A DNA stretch of 64,000 nucleotides. It comes from an uncultured Chloroflexota bacterium. Its GTDB lineage: Bacteria; Chloroflexota; UBA11872. Each line of letters opens with the position of its first letter. Within the stretch, counting starts at the first letter, position 1. This document shows, piece by piece, positions 1-8,745 of this stretch. The DNA is taken from NCBI GenBank assembly GCA_958296175.1, contig OY282448.1, forward strand, positions 1,488,472 to 1,552,471, read 5' to 3'. Position numbers and translations under genes: made by a program. A model generated the notes under the pieces. It was not told the origin of the DNA. It made no database searches and saw only the letters and a program-made list of their open reading frames with translations.

Positions 1-105
1 GCCGCCAAGTACCGCGAACGCACGGCCCTGCGCGTGGCCTTCGCCTACGAACAGTCCGACCACGCCCCCGCCCGCCGCTGGCCGCGCCTGATGGAAGCGG
101 CGTAA
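1..105 (+). CDS. 3' end of an unidentified protein (partial)
   Basis: Frame 1 is open from the window edge to a TAA at 103-105, giving 34 C-terminal residues rich in Arg and Ala that end in RLMEAA. The start lies outside the window. No family can be named from so short a tail. The next plus-strand gene begins 112 bp downstream, so the two may belong together, but this is only position. Confidence 0.5.
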   Translation, partial: AAKYRERTALRVAFAYEQSDHAPARRWPRLMEAA

Positions 106-217
106 GCCGCGCCTCGATGTTCCCCGGCGGTCCGCCCGCAGATCACGCGCCCGGCGCACACCAGAACGAATCCAAGCCTCGGTCCACACAGCGGCCCATC
201 GTCGTCGACGCGGGCGC

Positions 218-2587
218 GTGAACGCCGCACGGTTCCGTGCGGCTTGGAGCGAGATTCGGCGCGTTGGCGGCGCGGGTGTCTTCTGGTACGCCGCAGCATG
301 CGCGGTCCTGCTGACCGCCGCCGCGGCGCTGCGCTTCTGGATGTTGCCGGAATACTATCTGTATTCCGACGAAGCGATTGCGGCCAATAACGCCAGCGGC
401 TCGCTTGCGGACGTCATCGACAACACCCGCCGCCGCAACTCGTCGCCGATTCTGTATCCCCTGGCCTTGTGGGCGGTGCAGCTGGTCGAACGCTCGGCCT
501 TCAGCATCCGTGTCATGCCAGCGGCGGCCAGCGTGCTGACCGTCGCCGCCCTGCTCGTCCTGCTGCCCCGCGCCGGGGTCGGTCGGTGGGCCGCCGGAAC
601 GGCGGCGCTGCTGGCCGCGCTGTCCGTCGAAGCGATCCGGCACGCCCAAGGCGCGCGGGAATACTCCATCGACACGCTGCTGGCGGTCCTGATGATCGCC
701 GGGCTTTTTCAGTGGCTGCGAGACGGCCGCAAAGCGTTGCTCAGCGCGTCGCTGTGCATAGCCCCGCTGCTTCAGTACGGCCTGGTGCTTTTTGGCGCCG
801 TCGTTATGGCCGCGGCGGTCATCTGCGCCCCGCCGAAGGCTTCTGGACGCGGCCATGCGCCGAGCCGCGGCGCAATCTGGAGCTGGCTGATGCGGCGCGC
901 CCCTCTGGTCTGGCCCGGCATCTTCTTCCTGGTCGGATGCGCCGTCAGCTTCGAGGTTACGTTGCGCCATCAGTGGCAGGAAGGCGGTTTCAATAGCGGC
1001 ATATATTTGTCACCGTATTACTACAAGGGAGGATGGGATGCCGCCGCGTTCCTGCAGTTTACGGTTGGTCGAATCTGGGAGCTTCTGACGTATCATATGC
1101 CGCTGGTCGTTGCGGCGTCGATGGTTGGCTTGTTGGCGGTTCTGTTGCTGACCGACGGAGTGCAACGCCTGGGGTCCCGCATTCGCCAGACGGCGCGGAC
1201 GGGACTGGGCGTGCAGACCGTCTGCGGCGTCGACGGAAGCGTTGGCGCCAACAGCGTGATATGGCTCCTGTTCTTGTTGTCCATGGCCATGGCTGCCGCC
1301 GCCGCCGCGTTGGGCGTCTATCCTCTTGGAGGCATCCGGCAAAACATCTTTCTGGGCCCCATCGTTTTCCTGGCCGCCGGCGCCGCCGTGCATTCGATCG
1401 CGGGCCGTTTGTCCTCGTTCACCCGCCGGACGCGGCTTGCGCCGTCCGCCCTCGCAGTGTCCGTCGGCGTAATCGTCGTTACCGGCGCGGCTGACGTGAG
1501 GAGCTACTACGCAGACGTCAGGCCTGATAATATCGATGCGATTTTGACGGTCATCCAAGAACGTGCGCAGGACGATGATATTGTGTATTCACATTTAGAT
1601 TTGCTTCCGCGGCTGATGTTTTCAGGGAAAGCGGTGGATAATTACCACTATACGACATCGTCGTGCACGACAAATCACATCGAAGGATGCGACCGAGAGA
1701 TGACCGAGGACCCCATCTCGATTGTCGAGGAATCGAATAAACGTCTCTGGGTGATTACCTTTTGGGACCTGCGTCCGTGGGAACGGTTTCAGGCAGACCG
1801 AGAAGCCGAGGAGCGGGTTTTCATCGAGCCAATCGTCGATCGCAGCGCCGGAAGTCACTATCTCCATCTGATGACGCCTGCCGCGCAGGTGTTCGACCGC
1901 TACGCGTCAGGCGAGCCGGTCGTCCGTTCCACCTTTGACTTATACGTCAAAGGGAATACCCTCGTCTACGTCAAGTCGCCGTGCGTTTTGGCCGACACGA
2001 AGGCGGGCTTCTTTCTGCACGCGGCGCCCGTCGACATAAGCGATCTGCCCGACGACCGCCGCCGGCACGGCTTCGTTAACCTGGACTTCGACCGGCGCGG
2101 CATGATGTTCGACGGGGCGTGCATGGTCTTAGCAACCCTGCCGAAGTATCCCGTCGCCAGCATTGTGACCGGCCAATTCCAAGCCACCGGCAGGCGTCCC
2201 GCGTGGCAGGCCGAACTTCCCCTGATAACGTCCGCCGCGCAGGCGTTCGACCGCCGCGCGTCGGACGAGTCGGCCGTCCGTTCCACGTTTGACGTATACC
2301 TCCAGGGGAAGACCCTTCGCTACGTCAAGGCCCCGTGCACCCTGGCCGACACGACGACGTTCTTCTTCCTGCACGTGGCGCCCGTCGACGTAAGCGACCT
2401 GCCCGTCGACCGCCGTCGCCACGGCTTCGACAACCTGGACTTCGGCTTCGGCCGGGACGGCATGATATTCGACGGAAAGTGCACAGTCCCAGTGACCCTG
2501 CCGGAGTACCCCATCGTCAGCATCCGGACCGGCCAATTCGCCGGCGAGGATCTCGTGTGGCAGGCGGAGTTACCCCTGGCGCCCTGA
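218..2587 (+). CDS. GT-C-type polytopic membrane protein with duplicated C-terminal domain
   Basis: A 789-residue protein starting at GTG. After one N-terminal hydrophobic helix comes an Asp-Glu pair (D51, E52, in YYLYSDEAIAANN). This is the position where the GT39/GT83 (PMT/ArnT-like) family carries its catalytic acidic pair in the first extracytoplasmic loop. About ten further hydrophobic segments follow to roughly residue 430, then a soluble part. Such enzymes move sugars from polyprenyl-phosphate carriers onto lipids or proteins outside the membrane. The last 235 residues are two near-copies of a domain of about 118 residues, which is not a usual part of the family. The substrate cannot be read from sequence. 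Recognition as GT-C rests on topology and the DE motif, so the exact family is uncertain. Confidence 0.75.
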   Translation: MNAARFRAAWSEIRRVGGAGVFWYAAACAVLLTAAAALRFWMLPEYYLYSDEAIAANNASGSLADVIDNTRRRNSSPILYPLALWAVQLVERSAFSIRVMPAAASVLTVAALLVLLPRAGVGRWAAGTAALLAALSVEAIRHAQGAREYSIDTLLAVLMIAGLFQWLRDGRKALLSASLCIAPLLQYGLVLFGAVVMAAAVICAPPKASGRGHAPSRGAIWSWLMRRAPLVWPGIFFLVGCAVSFEVTLRHQWQEGGFNSGIYLSPYYYKGGWDAAAFLQFTVGRIWELLTYHMPLVVAASMVGLLAVLLLTDGVQRLGSRIRQTARTGLGVQTVCGVDGSVGANSVIWLLFLLSMAMAAAAAALGVYPLGGIRQNIFLGPIVFLAAGAAVHSIAGRLSSFTRRTRLAPSALAVSVGVIVVTGAADVRSYYADVRPDNIDAILTVIQERAQDDDIVYSHLDLLPRLMFSGKAVDNYHYTTSSCTTNHIEGCDREMTEDPISIVEESNKRLWVITFWDLRPWERFQADREAEERVFIEPIVDRSAGSHYLHLMTPAAQVFDRYASGEPVVRSTFDLYVKGNTLVYVKSPCVLADTKAGFFLHAAPVDISDLPDDRRRHGFVNLDFDRRGMMFDGACMVLATLPKYPVASIVTGQFQATGRRPAWQAELPLITSAAQAFDRRASDESAVRSTFDVYLQGKTLRYVKAPCTLADTTTFFFLHVAPVDVSDLPVDRRRHGFDNLDFGFGRDGMIFDGKCTVPVTLPEYPIVSIRTGQFAGEDLVWQAELPLAP
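1880..2577 (+). repeat. In-gene tandem duplication, two copies offset by 354 bp
   Basis: The coding sequence from 1880 recurs from 2234, exactly 118 codons later. Both copies run from AAQ.FDR through STFD.Y..G.TL.YVK.PC.LADT, then FFLH.APVD.SDLP.DRRRHGF.NLDF, to QAELPL. The nucleotide match is strong enough to recognise by eye, with scattered substitutions and a small in-frame length change near NLDF. This is a recent domain duplication at the extracytoplasmic end of the membrane protein. Confidence 0.9.
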
Positions 2588-2625
2588 GCCGGCGCCCGCG
2601 GAAGCTGCGCGGGTCGCTCAGGCGC

Positions 2626-2943
2626 TTATCGCTTCAACCGCACGGCCGTGCCGTAGGCCAGCAGCTCCGCCGTGCCTGACATCACGTCGGCCGTGTTCAG
2701 GCGCACCTCCACCACGGCGTCCGCCCCCAGCGATTCCGCCTGCGCAATCATGCGCTGAAGCGCCTCGTCGCGCGCGTGCGCCATGAGCTCGGCGTATTCG
2801 CGAATCTCACCGCCGGCCAGCGAGCGCAACCCGGCCACGATGTCGCGTCCCACCGCCCGCGCGCGCACGCTGTTGCCCTGCACCAAACCCAGAATCTCCT
2901 CGATCTCCGCGCCCGGCACGCTGGCCGTGGTGGCAACGATCAT
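2626..2943 (-). CDS. YbjQ/UPF0145 family heavy-metal-binding-domain protein
   Basis: A 105-residue protein that matches the YbjQ (UPF0145) family in length and pattern: an N-terminal strand TTASVPG, the segment GLVQGNSVRARAVGRDI, a helix EYAELMAHARDEALQRMI, then GADAVVEVRLNTADV and a C-terminal YGTAV. The family forms small pentameric assemblies of unproven function, and the heavy-metal-binding name is historical. The start at 2943 is chosen because GAGGAG lies 7 bases upstream. The longer open frame to 3201 is Arg-rich and looks like GC-driven read-through. Confidence 0.85.
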   Translation of the reverse strand: MIVATTASVPGAEIEEILGLVQGNSVRARAVGRDIVAGLRSLAGGEIREYAELMAHARDEALQRMIAQAESLGADAVVEVRLNTADVMSGTAELLAYGTAVRLKR

Positions 2944-3207
2944 GCGGCGTCTCCTCGTCGAAAACAGCGTCTCGTCCTGACCGAGTCTAGCGCGAACTCG
3001 TCCGCAGGCGCGGGTCAGGACGATAGCGAGTGAGTCCATATCACCGTACAGCGCGAGCCCGTCCGCAGGCGCGGCCCGGCCTCGACGCCTCACGCCGCCG
3101 CCCGCGCCGCTCCTACGCCTTCCCCCGCCAGACGCCCGTTCGAGCGAAGCGAAGACACAAAGGGACGGACCGTAGGCGTGCTCCGTCGAGGGGGAACGCA
3201 AAAACCC

Positions 3208-4218
3208 TCAAGCGTGCGTGGACGGCGGCGGGTCGATCAGAGACGGAGAATCGAGCGCGGACGCCGCGTCGCCCCAGCCCAGCTCGGCGGCGCGGGCCTG
3301 CACCTCGCGGCGGCTGGGCAGGCTGACCAGCGGGCCAGGGCGTTCGACTTTGAGTCCCGCCGTCACCGTGGCCAGGCGCATCGACGCGTCGGGGGGCAAG
3401 CCCAGCAGTTCGCCCACGGCCAGCCCCCCGGCAAAGGCGTCGCCGCCGCCTTGCGCGCCGGCCACGCGGCGCGCCACGGTTGGCAGGCGCACCTCCCCGC
3501 CGTCCCAGGCCGCGTAAGCCCCCTGCTCGGCCATCGACACCGCCGCCAGGCGCGGCCCGTGCGCCAGCAACAGCTGCGCCAGCGTCTCGGGAGCGTCCGC
3601 GCCAAACACCGCCTGCCCTTCGTCGAACCCGCACAGCGCCACGTCCACCAGCGGCAGCAGCTCGTGCGCCGCGCGCGCCGCCGCGGCGCCGTCCCACAGG
3701 CGCGCGCGGTAGTTGAGGTCGAACGCAACCGCGGCGCCCGCCGCGCGCCCGCGCTCCGCCAGCCGCCGCGCGGCCGCCCGCGAGCTGGCCGAGATTGCCT
3801 GCGCAATGCCGTTCAGGTGCACCATTGCCACCCCGTCCAGGTCGACCCGCTCCATGTCCGCGGCGCTGACGGTCGAAGCGGCGCTGCCGCGCCGGTAGTA
3901 CCAGATGTCGTACGCCCCCTGCGGGCCTTGTTCCACCACGTACAGGCCGGTCGGCCCGCCGCCGCGCTCCACGTAACGCAAGTCGACGCCCAGACCTTGC
4001 CACTGGTTCAGCAGATAATCCCCGAACGGGTCGACGCCCAGCCGCGTGACGATGGCGCTGGACACGCCCAGACGGCGCGCGGCCACGGCCACGTTGAGCG
4101 CGTCGCCCGAATACGAGCGTTCCAGCCGGGCGGCGTCGGCCAGCGGCGCCTGACCGGAGAGTTCGATCATCACCTCGCCCAGGCTGACGAGCCGCGGAGA
4201 CAAGCAGGCGCCGGGCAT
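3208..4218 (-). CDS. PfkB-family sugar kinase (2-keto-3-deoxygluconate kinase-like)
   Basis: A 336-residue ribokinase/PfkB-fold kinase. The N-terminal region has GEVMIEL and GDALNVAVAARRLG, where the sugar binds. The C-terminal signature GGGDAFAGGL (near residue 256) holds the anion hole and the catalytic Asp. It transfers phosphate from ATP to a sugar hydroxyl. The spacing and the FDLNYRARLW motif resemble 2-keto-3-deoxygluconate or ribokinase-like members, but the substrate cannot be fixed. It sits downstream of glpX and a small exported protein on the same strand, with 3 bp between its start and the preceding stop, so co-transcription with sugar-phosphate metabolism genes is likely. Confidence 0.9.
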   Translation of the reverse strand: MPGACLSPRLVSLGEVMIELSGQAPLADAARLERSYSGDALNVAVAARRLGVSSAIVTRLGVDPFGDYLLNQWQGLGVDLRYVERGGGPTGLYVVEQGPQGAYDIWYYRRGSAASTVSAADMERVDLDGVAMVHLNGIAQAISASSRAAARRLAERGRAAGAAVAFDLNYRARLWDGAAAARAAHELLPLVDVALCGFDEGQAVFGADAPETLAQLLLAHGPRLAAVSMAEQGAYAAWDGGEVRLPTVARRVAGAQGGGDAFAGGLAVGELLGLPPDASMRLATVTAGLKVERPGPLVSLPSRREVQARAAELGWGDAASALDSPSLIDPPPSTHA

Positions 4219-4221
4219 CGC

Positions 4222-4731
4222 TCAGTTCCGTATGCCCACGCTGCGCGCCACGCGCCGGATTTGCAGCATGGCGCCCGCCTGCTTGGCCTGCGAGCGCGTG
4301 ACGGCGCGTTGAAACTGTCGGTTGGCCTCGATCACCTCGCCGGCCTCTATCAGCGCCGTCACCTCGTCCAACGCCGTCACCAGGTCGCGCAAGCCTTCCA
4401 CAAAGTCCCTGTGATGCCGCCGCACGCCCGACGGCGGGACGATCTCCTCCAGCGCCGCCAGCAGCTCGGTGTTCGAGGCGTGCAGCTCGCGGTACAGCGC
4501 CAGATAGGCCGCGGCGTCGCGCGATTCGCTGGCCACCAGCCGCGCAAACCGCTCGCCCAGACGCTCGTCCTCGCCGCTGGCGCTGGTTCGCAGCGCGTCC
4601 AGTTCGTCGATATAGGCGGCAATGGCGCGGCCGTTCACGGTTTCGCAGGCCGCGCCCAGCGTCAGCGCCAGGCCAACCGCCGCGCCGCCCAGCACCACGA
4701 ACCGCCGGACCAGCGCGCGTCCCGCCGTCAT
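4222..4731 (-). CDS. Small exported helical protein, unknown function
   Basis: I do not recognise a family. The 169-residue product has a positively charged N-terminus (MTAGRALVRR), a hydrophobic stretch (FVVLGGAAVGLALTLG) and a Cys at the end of it (GAAC). It could be a signal peptide or an atypical lipoprotein signal, since the lipobox is not canonical. The rest is predicted helical and charged, with many Ala, Glu and Arg. The start at 4731 is preferred because it places the signal at the N-terminus and lies 8 bp after the glpX stop. It sits between glpX and the PfkB kinase on the same strand. Confidence 0.6.
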   Translation of the reverse strand: MTAGRALVRRFVVLGGAAVGLALTLGAACETVNGRAIAAYIDELDALRTSASGEDERLGERFARLVASESRDAAAYLALYRELHASNTELLAALEEIVPPSGVRRHHRDFVEGLRDLVTALDEVTALIEAGEVIEANRQFQRAVTRSQAKQAGAMLQIRRVARSVGIRN

Positions 4732-4739
4732 CCGACCCC

Positions 4740-5732
4740 TCAGGCAATCAGCCGGATGGGACCCACGCGCTCGCGGTCCAACACCCGAATCGTGTCCACG
4801 AACCGAATCGTCGCGGCCGCCAGGTCCATCACCAGCGAGTGCGTGCGCGCCCCGCCGCCAAAAAATCTGACCCCGCGCAGCAGCTCGCCGTCCGTCACGC
4901 CGGTCATGCTGAAGGCAATGGCGCTGCCGCTGGCCAGATCCTCCGTGCACAAGACCTGCGATGCGTGGTTGTGGACGCCCATGGCCTCCAGGCGTTCCAC
5001 TTCGGCTTGGTTGCGGGGACGGAAGCGCGCCTGAATCTCGCCGCCCAGACAGCGCAGCGCCGCCGCGGCCAGCACGCCCTCCGGCGCGCCGCCGGTGCCC
5101 ATCACCACGTGGTCGGCCGTGCCGGCCACCGCCACCGACACCGCCGCCACCAGGTCGCCGTCGGCAATCAGCTTGATGCGCGCGCCAGCCTCGCGCACGT
5201 CCGCAATCAGCCGCCGGTGGCGCTCGCGGTCCAGCACGATCACGGTCAAGTCCGACACCTGGCGGCTCAGCGAGTCGGCAATGATTTGCAGGTTGGCTTC
5301 CACCGGATAGTCGATGTTCACGCGCCCCGCCGCCGGCGGGCCCACGATGAGCTTTTCCAAATACGTGTCGGGCGCGTGCAGCAGCCCGCCCGGCTCCGAA
5401 ATGGCCATCACCGCAATCGCGTTCGAGCGCCCGCTGGCCACCAGGCTGGTGCCTTCCAGCGGGTCCACCGCCACGTCCACGCGCTGCCCGTGCGGGTCGC
5501 CCACGTCCTCGCCGATGTAGAGCATGGGCGCTTCGTCGCGCTCGCCCTCGCCGATCACGATCCGCCCCGACAAGTGCACCGCCTCCAGCTCCCGCCGCAT
5601 GGCCTTCACCGCCAGCGCATCCGCCCGCGGCCCATCCCCATGCCCCATCGCCCGCGAACTGGCCACCGCCGCCGCCTCCGTCACCCGAACCAACGCCTCC
5701 GTCGGCGGCCCAGACGTCTCCACTCCGCTCAC
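4740..5732 (-). CDS. glpX: Fructose-1,6-bisphosphatase class II
   Basis: A 330-residue GlpX-type bisphosphatase of the lithium-sensitive phosphatase superfamily. Metal-binding motifs are intact: GEGERDEAPM (61-70) and DPLEGT (90-95), followed by the conserved MGTGGAPEGVLAAAAL. It hydrolyses fructose-1,6-bisphosphate to fructose-6-phosphate in gluconeogenesis, and in some bacteria also sedoheptulose bisphosphate. It heads a minus-strand unit with the small exported protein and the PfkB kinase. A fragment of its 5' end (codons about 10-52) is present again near 8535-8665 as part of a chimeric pseudogene. Confidence 0.95.
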   Translation of the reverse strand: MSGVETSGPPTEALVRVTEAAAVASSRAMGHGDGPRADALAVKAMRRELEAVHLSGRIVIGEGERDEAPMLYIGEDVGDPHGQRVDVAVDPLEGTSLVASGRSNAIAVMAISEPGGLLHAPDTYLEKLIVGPPAAGRVNIDYPVEANLQIIADSLSRQVSDLTVIVLDRERHRRLIADVREAGARIKLIADGDLVAAVSVAVAGTADHVVMGTGGAPEGVLAAAALRCLGGEIQARFRPRNQAEVERLEAMGVHNHASQVLCTEDLASGSAIAFSMTGVTDGELLRGVRFFGGGARTHSLVMDLAAATIRFVDTIRVLDRERVGPIRLIA

Positions 5733-5903
5733 AAACCCCCCACGCGCATATCCGCCAACAGCCGGCGGTGGTCGTTCATCGGGCCAGCTTACGGGATGCG
5801 TCGAGGAACTGGGCGCAACGGCGGCGCAGTCAGCCGGCGCCGCCGACGGCGGGCCCGTACGCAGCAGAAATGCCGTATGCTGCGGGGTGCGCCCAGAGCG
5901 GCG

Positions 5904-5925
5904 GCGGGAAGCGTAGACTTCCCGC
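5904..5925. other. Short perfect hairpin in the glpX upstream spacer
   Basis: Arms GCGGGAAG (5904-5911) and CTTCCCGC (5918-5925) enclose a 6-base loop. The site lies in the 265 bp between the divergent starts of glpX and the DUF262 gene. It has no T-tract, so it is not an obvious terminator. It could be an operator or chance in GC-rich DNA. Nothing else was recognised in this spacer. Confidence 0.3.
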
Positions 5926-5997
5926 GCCTAGCTCGATCGACTCGGGAGGGAACCAGGCGGCGGCCGCCGCGCCTGCAAACCGCAAGGAGACCCCAAA

Positions 5998-8265
5998 CTG
6001 AGCGATACGGCATTTACGCAGGTCACGTTTCCCCTGGGCACGCTCATCGACAACATCGCAATGGGCGAGATTGGGCTGCCAGATATCCAACGGCCGTTCG
6101 TCTGGCCAAACACCAAGGTGCGCGATCTGTTCGATTCGATGTACCGAGGGTATCCCGTTGGCTATCTGCTCTTTTGGGCCAACGGTCTGAGTGCTGGACA
6201 CAAGACCGTTGAGATAGGACGTCAAGCACCTGCGCCCAACAAGGTCATCGTCGATGGACAGCAACGGTTGACGTCGCTCTATGCCGTGGTGAAAGGCGTG
6301 TCCGTTGTTCGCAACAACTACAAGAGCGAGCGCATCCGTATCGCCTTCGATCCGATCGAGGAGAAGTTCGAGGTAGCGAGCGCTGCAATCGAACGCGACA
6401 GATCGTTCATCCCCGACATTTCAGAACTTTGGAGTAACAATGCCGACCTGTTTCAGATCGTAGGTGACTTTCTGAGCGGCCTGCGTTCTGTCAGAAACGT
6501 GACAGACGCCGAAGTCAAGCGAATTCAGGCGTCCATCGTGAAGCTCCAAGGGATGCTCAGATTTCCATTTACAGCCTTGGAGCTCTCGGCCGATACGTCC
6601 GAAGAAGCAGTTGCGGACGTATTCGTTCGAATCAACAGCCAAGGCAAGCCGCTCAACCAAGCCGATTTCATCCTGACGCTCATGTCGGTCTTTTGGGACA
6701 AGGGTCGAGAGGAGCTGGAAAGATTTTGCCGGCGGGCGCGCGTCCAGTCAGCAGGCGAACCGTCGCCCTACAACTCATTCATCGAACCCTCGCCGGACCA
6801 GATGCTGCGTGTGGGCGTGTGCCTGGCGTTCAAGCGCGCCAGACTCGAGCACGTCTACTCAATATTGCGCGGCAAAGACCTGGAAACCGGAGCGTTCAGC
6901 GCCGAACGCAGGAGCACCCAATTCACACAGCTGCGCGAGGCTCAGACGAACGTCTTGAACTTGCAGCACTGGCACGACTTTATGAACTGTCTCCGGCACG
7001 CCGGATACCGATCGCGCCGGATGATCAGTTCGCGGAATGCGCTGCTGTATGCCTACACGCTGTACTTGATCGGCAGGACGGAATACGGCATCGCCGAGCA
7101 CACGCTGCGGCAAGTCATCGCCCAGTGGTTCTTCATGTCAGCGGTGACCGGTCGATACACGGCATCGCCAGAGTCCCGGATGGAGTCGGACTTGGCCATG
7201 CTTCGAGGCGTGACTACCGCCGATGCGTTCGTGGACCGGCTGCGCAGCGCATGCAACGTTTCCCTGACGAACGACTTCTGGGACGTGACACTGCCCAACG
7301 ACCTTGCCACGTCGTCAGCCCGCAGCCCTTCGCTGTTTGCCTATGAGGCGGCGCTGGTGCTGCTGGATGCGCCGGTGCTGTTTTCCAAGCTCACGTTATC
7401 CGACATGATTGCCGAATCGCCTTCTGGCGTCACGTCCATCGAGCGTCATCGTCTGTTTCCTCGTGGATATCTGGCGAAACTCGGTATCACGGCAACCAGA
7501 GACGTCAATCAGATAGCAAACTTTGCGTACGTCGAATGGGCGGATAACGTCAGGGTCTCCGATAAATCCCCGGCGGAGTATCTGCCGCTGGCGAAACGAG
7601 ACCTCAGCGAATCCGGCTCGGTCAGTGAAATAGACATCGTGCAGATGTACAAATACCACGCGCTGCCCGACAATTGGGAGCACATGGACTACGCGGCGTT
7701 CTTGACGAGCCGCCGTGAACTCATGGCGAAGACTGTGCGCGATGGGTACGAGCGGATTGCCGCAAAGTCCGACACCGCAAAGCCATCTGACGAAATCGAC
7801 GTCGATGAGATCATCCGCAGCGGAGAGTCGGGTATCGTCGAGTTCAAGTCGACGCTGCGGGTCAACATGCACACAGGTCAACGCGATAAACGCATGGAAC
7901 AAGCCGTGCTCAAGACGTTGGCCGGATTCCTCAACAAGGACGGCGGCACGTTGATCGTGGGCGTCACCGACGACGGAACACCCGTTGGTCTCGACGCCGA
8001 CGGGTTCGACAACGAAGACCGCATGTGGCTGCATCTCGTCAACATGGTCAATCAGAATATGAGCAAGAGTGTGTGGGCCTTCATGCACGCCGATTTCGAC
8101 GACTCTACCGACGGCCGCGTCTTTGTGATCCGCTGCGAAAAATCCAGCGTTCCCGTCTACGTGACCGACGGCGACAACGAGCGTTTCTACGTGCGGACCG
8201 GCCCGTCGACGACCGAGCTTTCAGTCAAGCAAGCCTTGGAGTACGTCGGGCAATGGTTCAAGTAG
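5998..8265 (+). CDS. DUF262 (GmrS/ParB-like) protein fused to AlbA_2 DNA-binding domain; CTG start
   Basis: A protein of about 755 residues. The N-terminal DUF262 domain has the typical opening (VTFPLGTLIDNIAMGEIGLP, then DIQRPFVW at about 29-36) and the DGQQRLTSL motif near residue 87 that is needed for NTP hydrolysis in GmrS-type enzymes. The C-terminal part (from about residue 600) is an AlbA_2/Schlafen-like domain: ESGIVEFKSTLR, then GFLNKDGGTLIVGVTDDG. The usual GmrD partner domain DUF1524 is absent. I place the start at CTG 5998, because AAGGAGA lies 7 bases upstream and this start restores the conserved N-terminus that the first ATG (6061) would cut off. The likely role is defence against modified or foreign DNA. 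Base composition is AT-richer than the flanking metabolic genes, which suggests transfer. Confidence 0.85.
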   Translation: MSDTAFTQVTFPLGTLIDNIAMGEIGLPDIQRPFVWPNTKVRDLFDSMYRGYPVGYLLFWANGLSAGHKTVEIGRQAPAPNKVIVDGQQRLTSLYAVVKGVSVVRNNYKSERIRIAFDPIEEKFEVASAAIERDRSFIPDISELWSNNADLFQIVGDFLSGLRSVRNVTDAEVKRIQASIVKLQGMLRFPFTALELSADTSEEAVADVFVRINSQGKPLNQADFILTLMSVFWDKGREELERFCRRARVQSAGEPSPYNSFIEPSPDQMLRVGVCLAFKRARLEHVYSILRGKDLETGAFSAERRSTQFTQLREAQTNVLNLQHWHDFMNCLRHAGYRSRRMISSRNALLYAYTLYLIGRTEYGIAEHTLRQVIAQWFFMSAVTGRYTASPESRMESDLAMLRGVTTADAFVDRLRSACNVSLTNDFWDVTLPNDLATSSARSPSLFAYEAALVLLDAPVLFSKLTLSDMIAESPSGVTSIERHRLFPRGYLAKLGITATRDVNQIANFAYVEWADNVRVSDKSPAEYLPLAKRDLSESGSVSEIDIVQMYKYHALPDNWEHMDYAAFLTSRRELMAKTVRDGYERIAAKSDTAKPSDEIDVDEIIRSGESGIVEFKSTLRVNMHTGQRDKRMEQAVLKTLAGFLNKDGGTLIVGVTDDGTPVGLDADGFDNEDRMWLHLVNMVNQNMSKSVWAFMHADFDDSTDGRVFVIRCEKSSVPVYVTDGDNERFYVRTGPSTTELSVKQALEYVGQWFK

Positions 8266-8274
8266 CCCCGGCGC

Positions 8275-8665
8275 TTACGCAAACCGCAGCGGCGAGCCTA
8301 GCTGTCGAAACAGGGCAATGATGCTGTGGGCGGCTAGGGCGCTGGTTTTGGGGTTGGCGGTGCCGGGGCGGTTTTCCAGCCGCAGACGCATGGCGCCGAA
8401 CGAGCCGCGGGCTTTGACTTCGTGCACGTTGCCGGGCGCAGCGGGGTCGGCAATAACGCGCACGCGCAGGCGCGCCGCGTCCCCGGCGGCCAGCGCCAGC
8501 AGCGCCGCCGCGTTCACGTTTTGCGGAAATCCGCGCACCGCCTCCAGCTCCCGCCGCATGGCCTTCACCGCCAGCGCGTCCGCCCGCGGCCCATCCCCAT
8601 GCCCCATCGCCCGCGACCTGGCCGCCGCCGCCGCCTCCGTCCACCCGAACCAACGCCTCCGTGCG
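8275..8665 (-). pseudogene. Chimeric remnant: glpX 5' fragment joined to aspartate dehydrogenase 3' fragment
   Basis: Read on the minus strand, 8665-8535 repeats the 5' part of glpX (compare 5576-5705). 8544-8275 repeats the 3' part of the aspartate dehydrogenase gene (compare 11064-11333), including its stop. The join falls in the 10-base sequence GCACCGCCTC, shared by both parents at 5576-5585 and 11324-11333. Both parts keep long runs of identity with a few substitutions. An extra C near 8641 shifts the glpX frame and no glpX start is present, so this is not a working gene. The layout (complete glpX, cargo, nadX 3' joined to glpX 5', cargo, complete nadX) is what a tandem duplication joined at microhomology would leave. 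Confidence 0.88.
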
Positions 8666-8745
8666 CACGCTTCCACAGGACAGCGCGGCGCATGCATGCT
8701 AGGGTGGCGGCGCGCACGGCTCAGGCATGCGGGAAGGTGAAGAGC

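Noticed and set aside
2944-3201. N-terminal extension of the YbjQ-type protein
   Set aside because: The family begins at the MIVATT segment and a GAGGAG site sits just before it.
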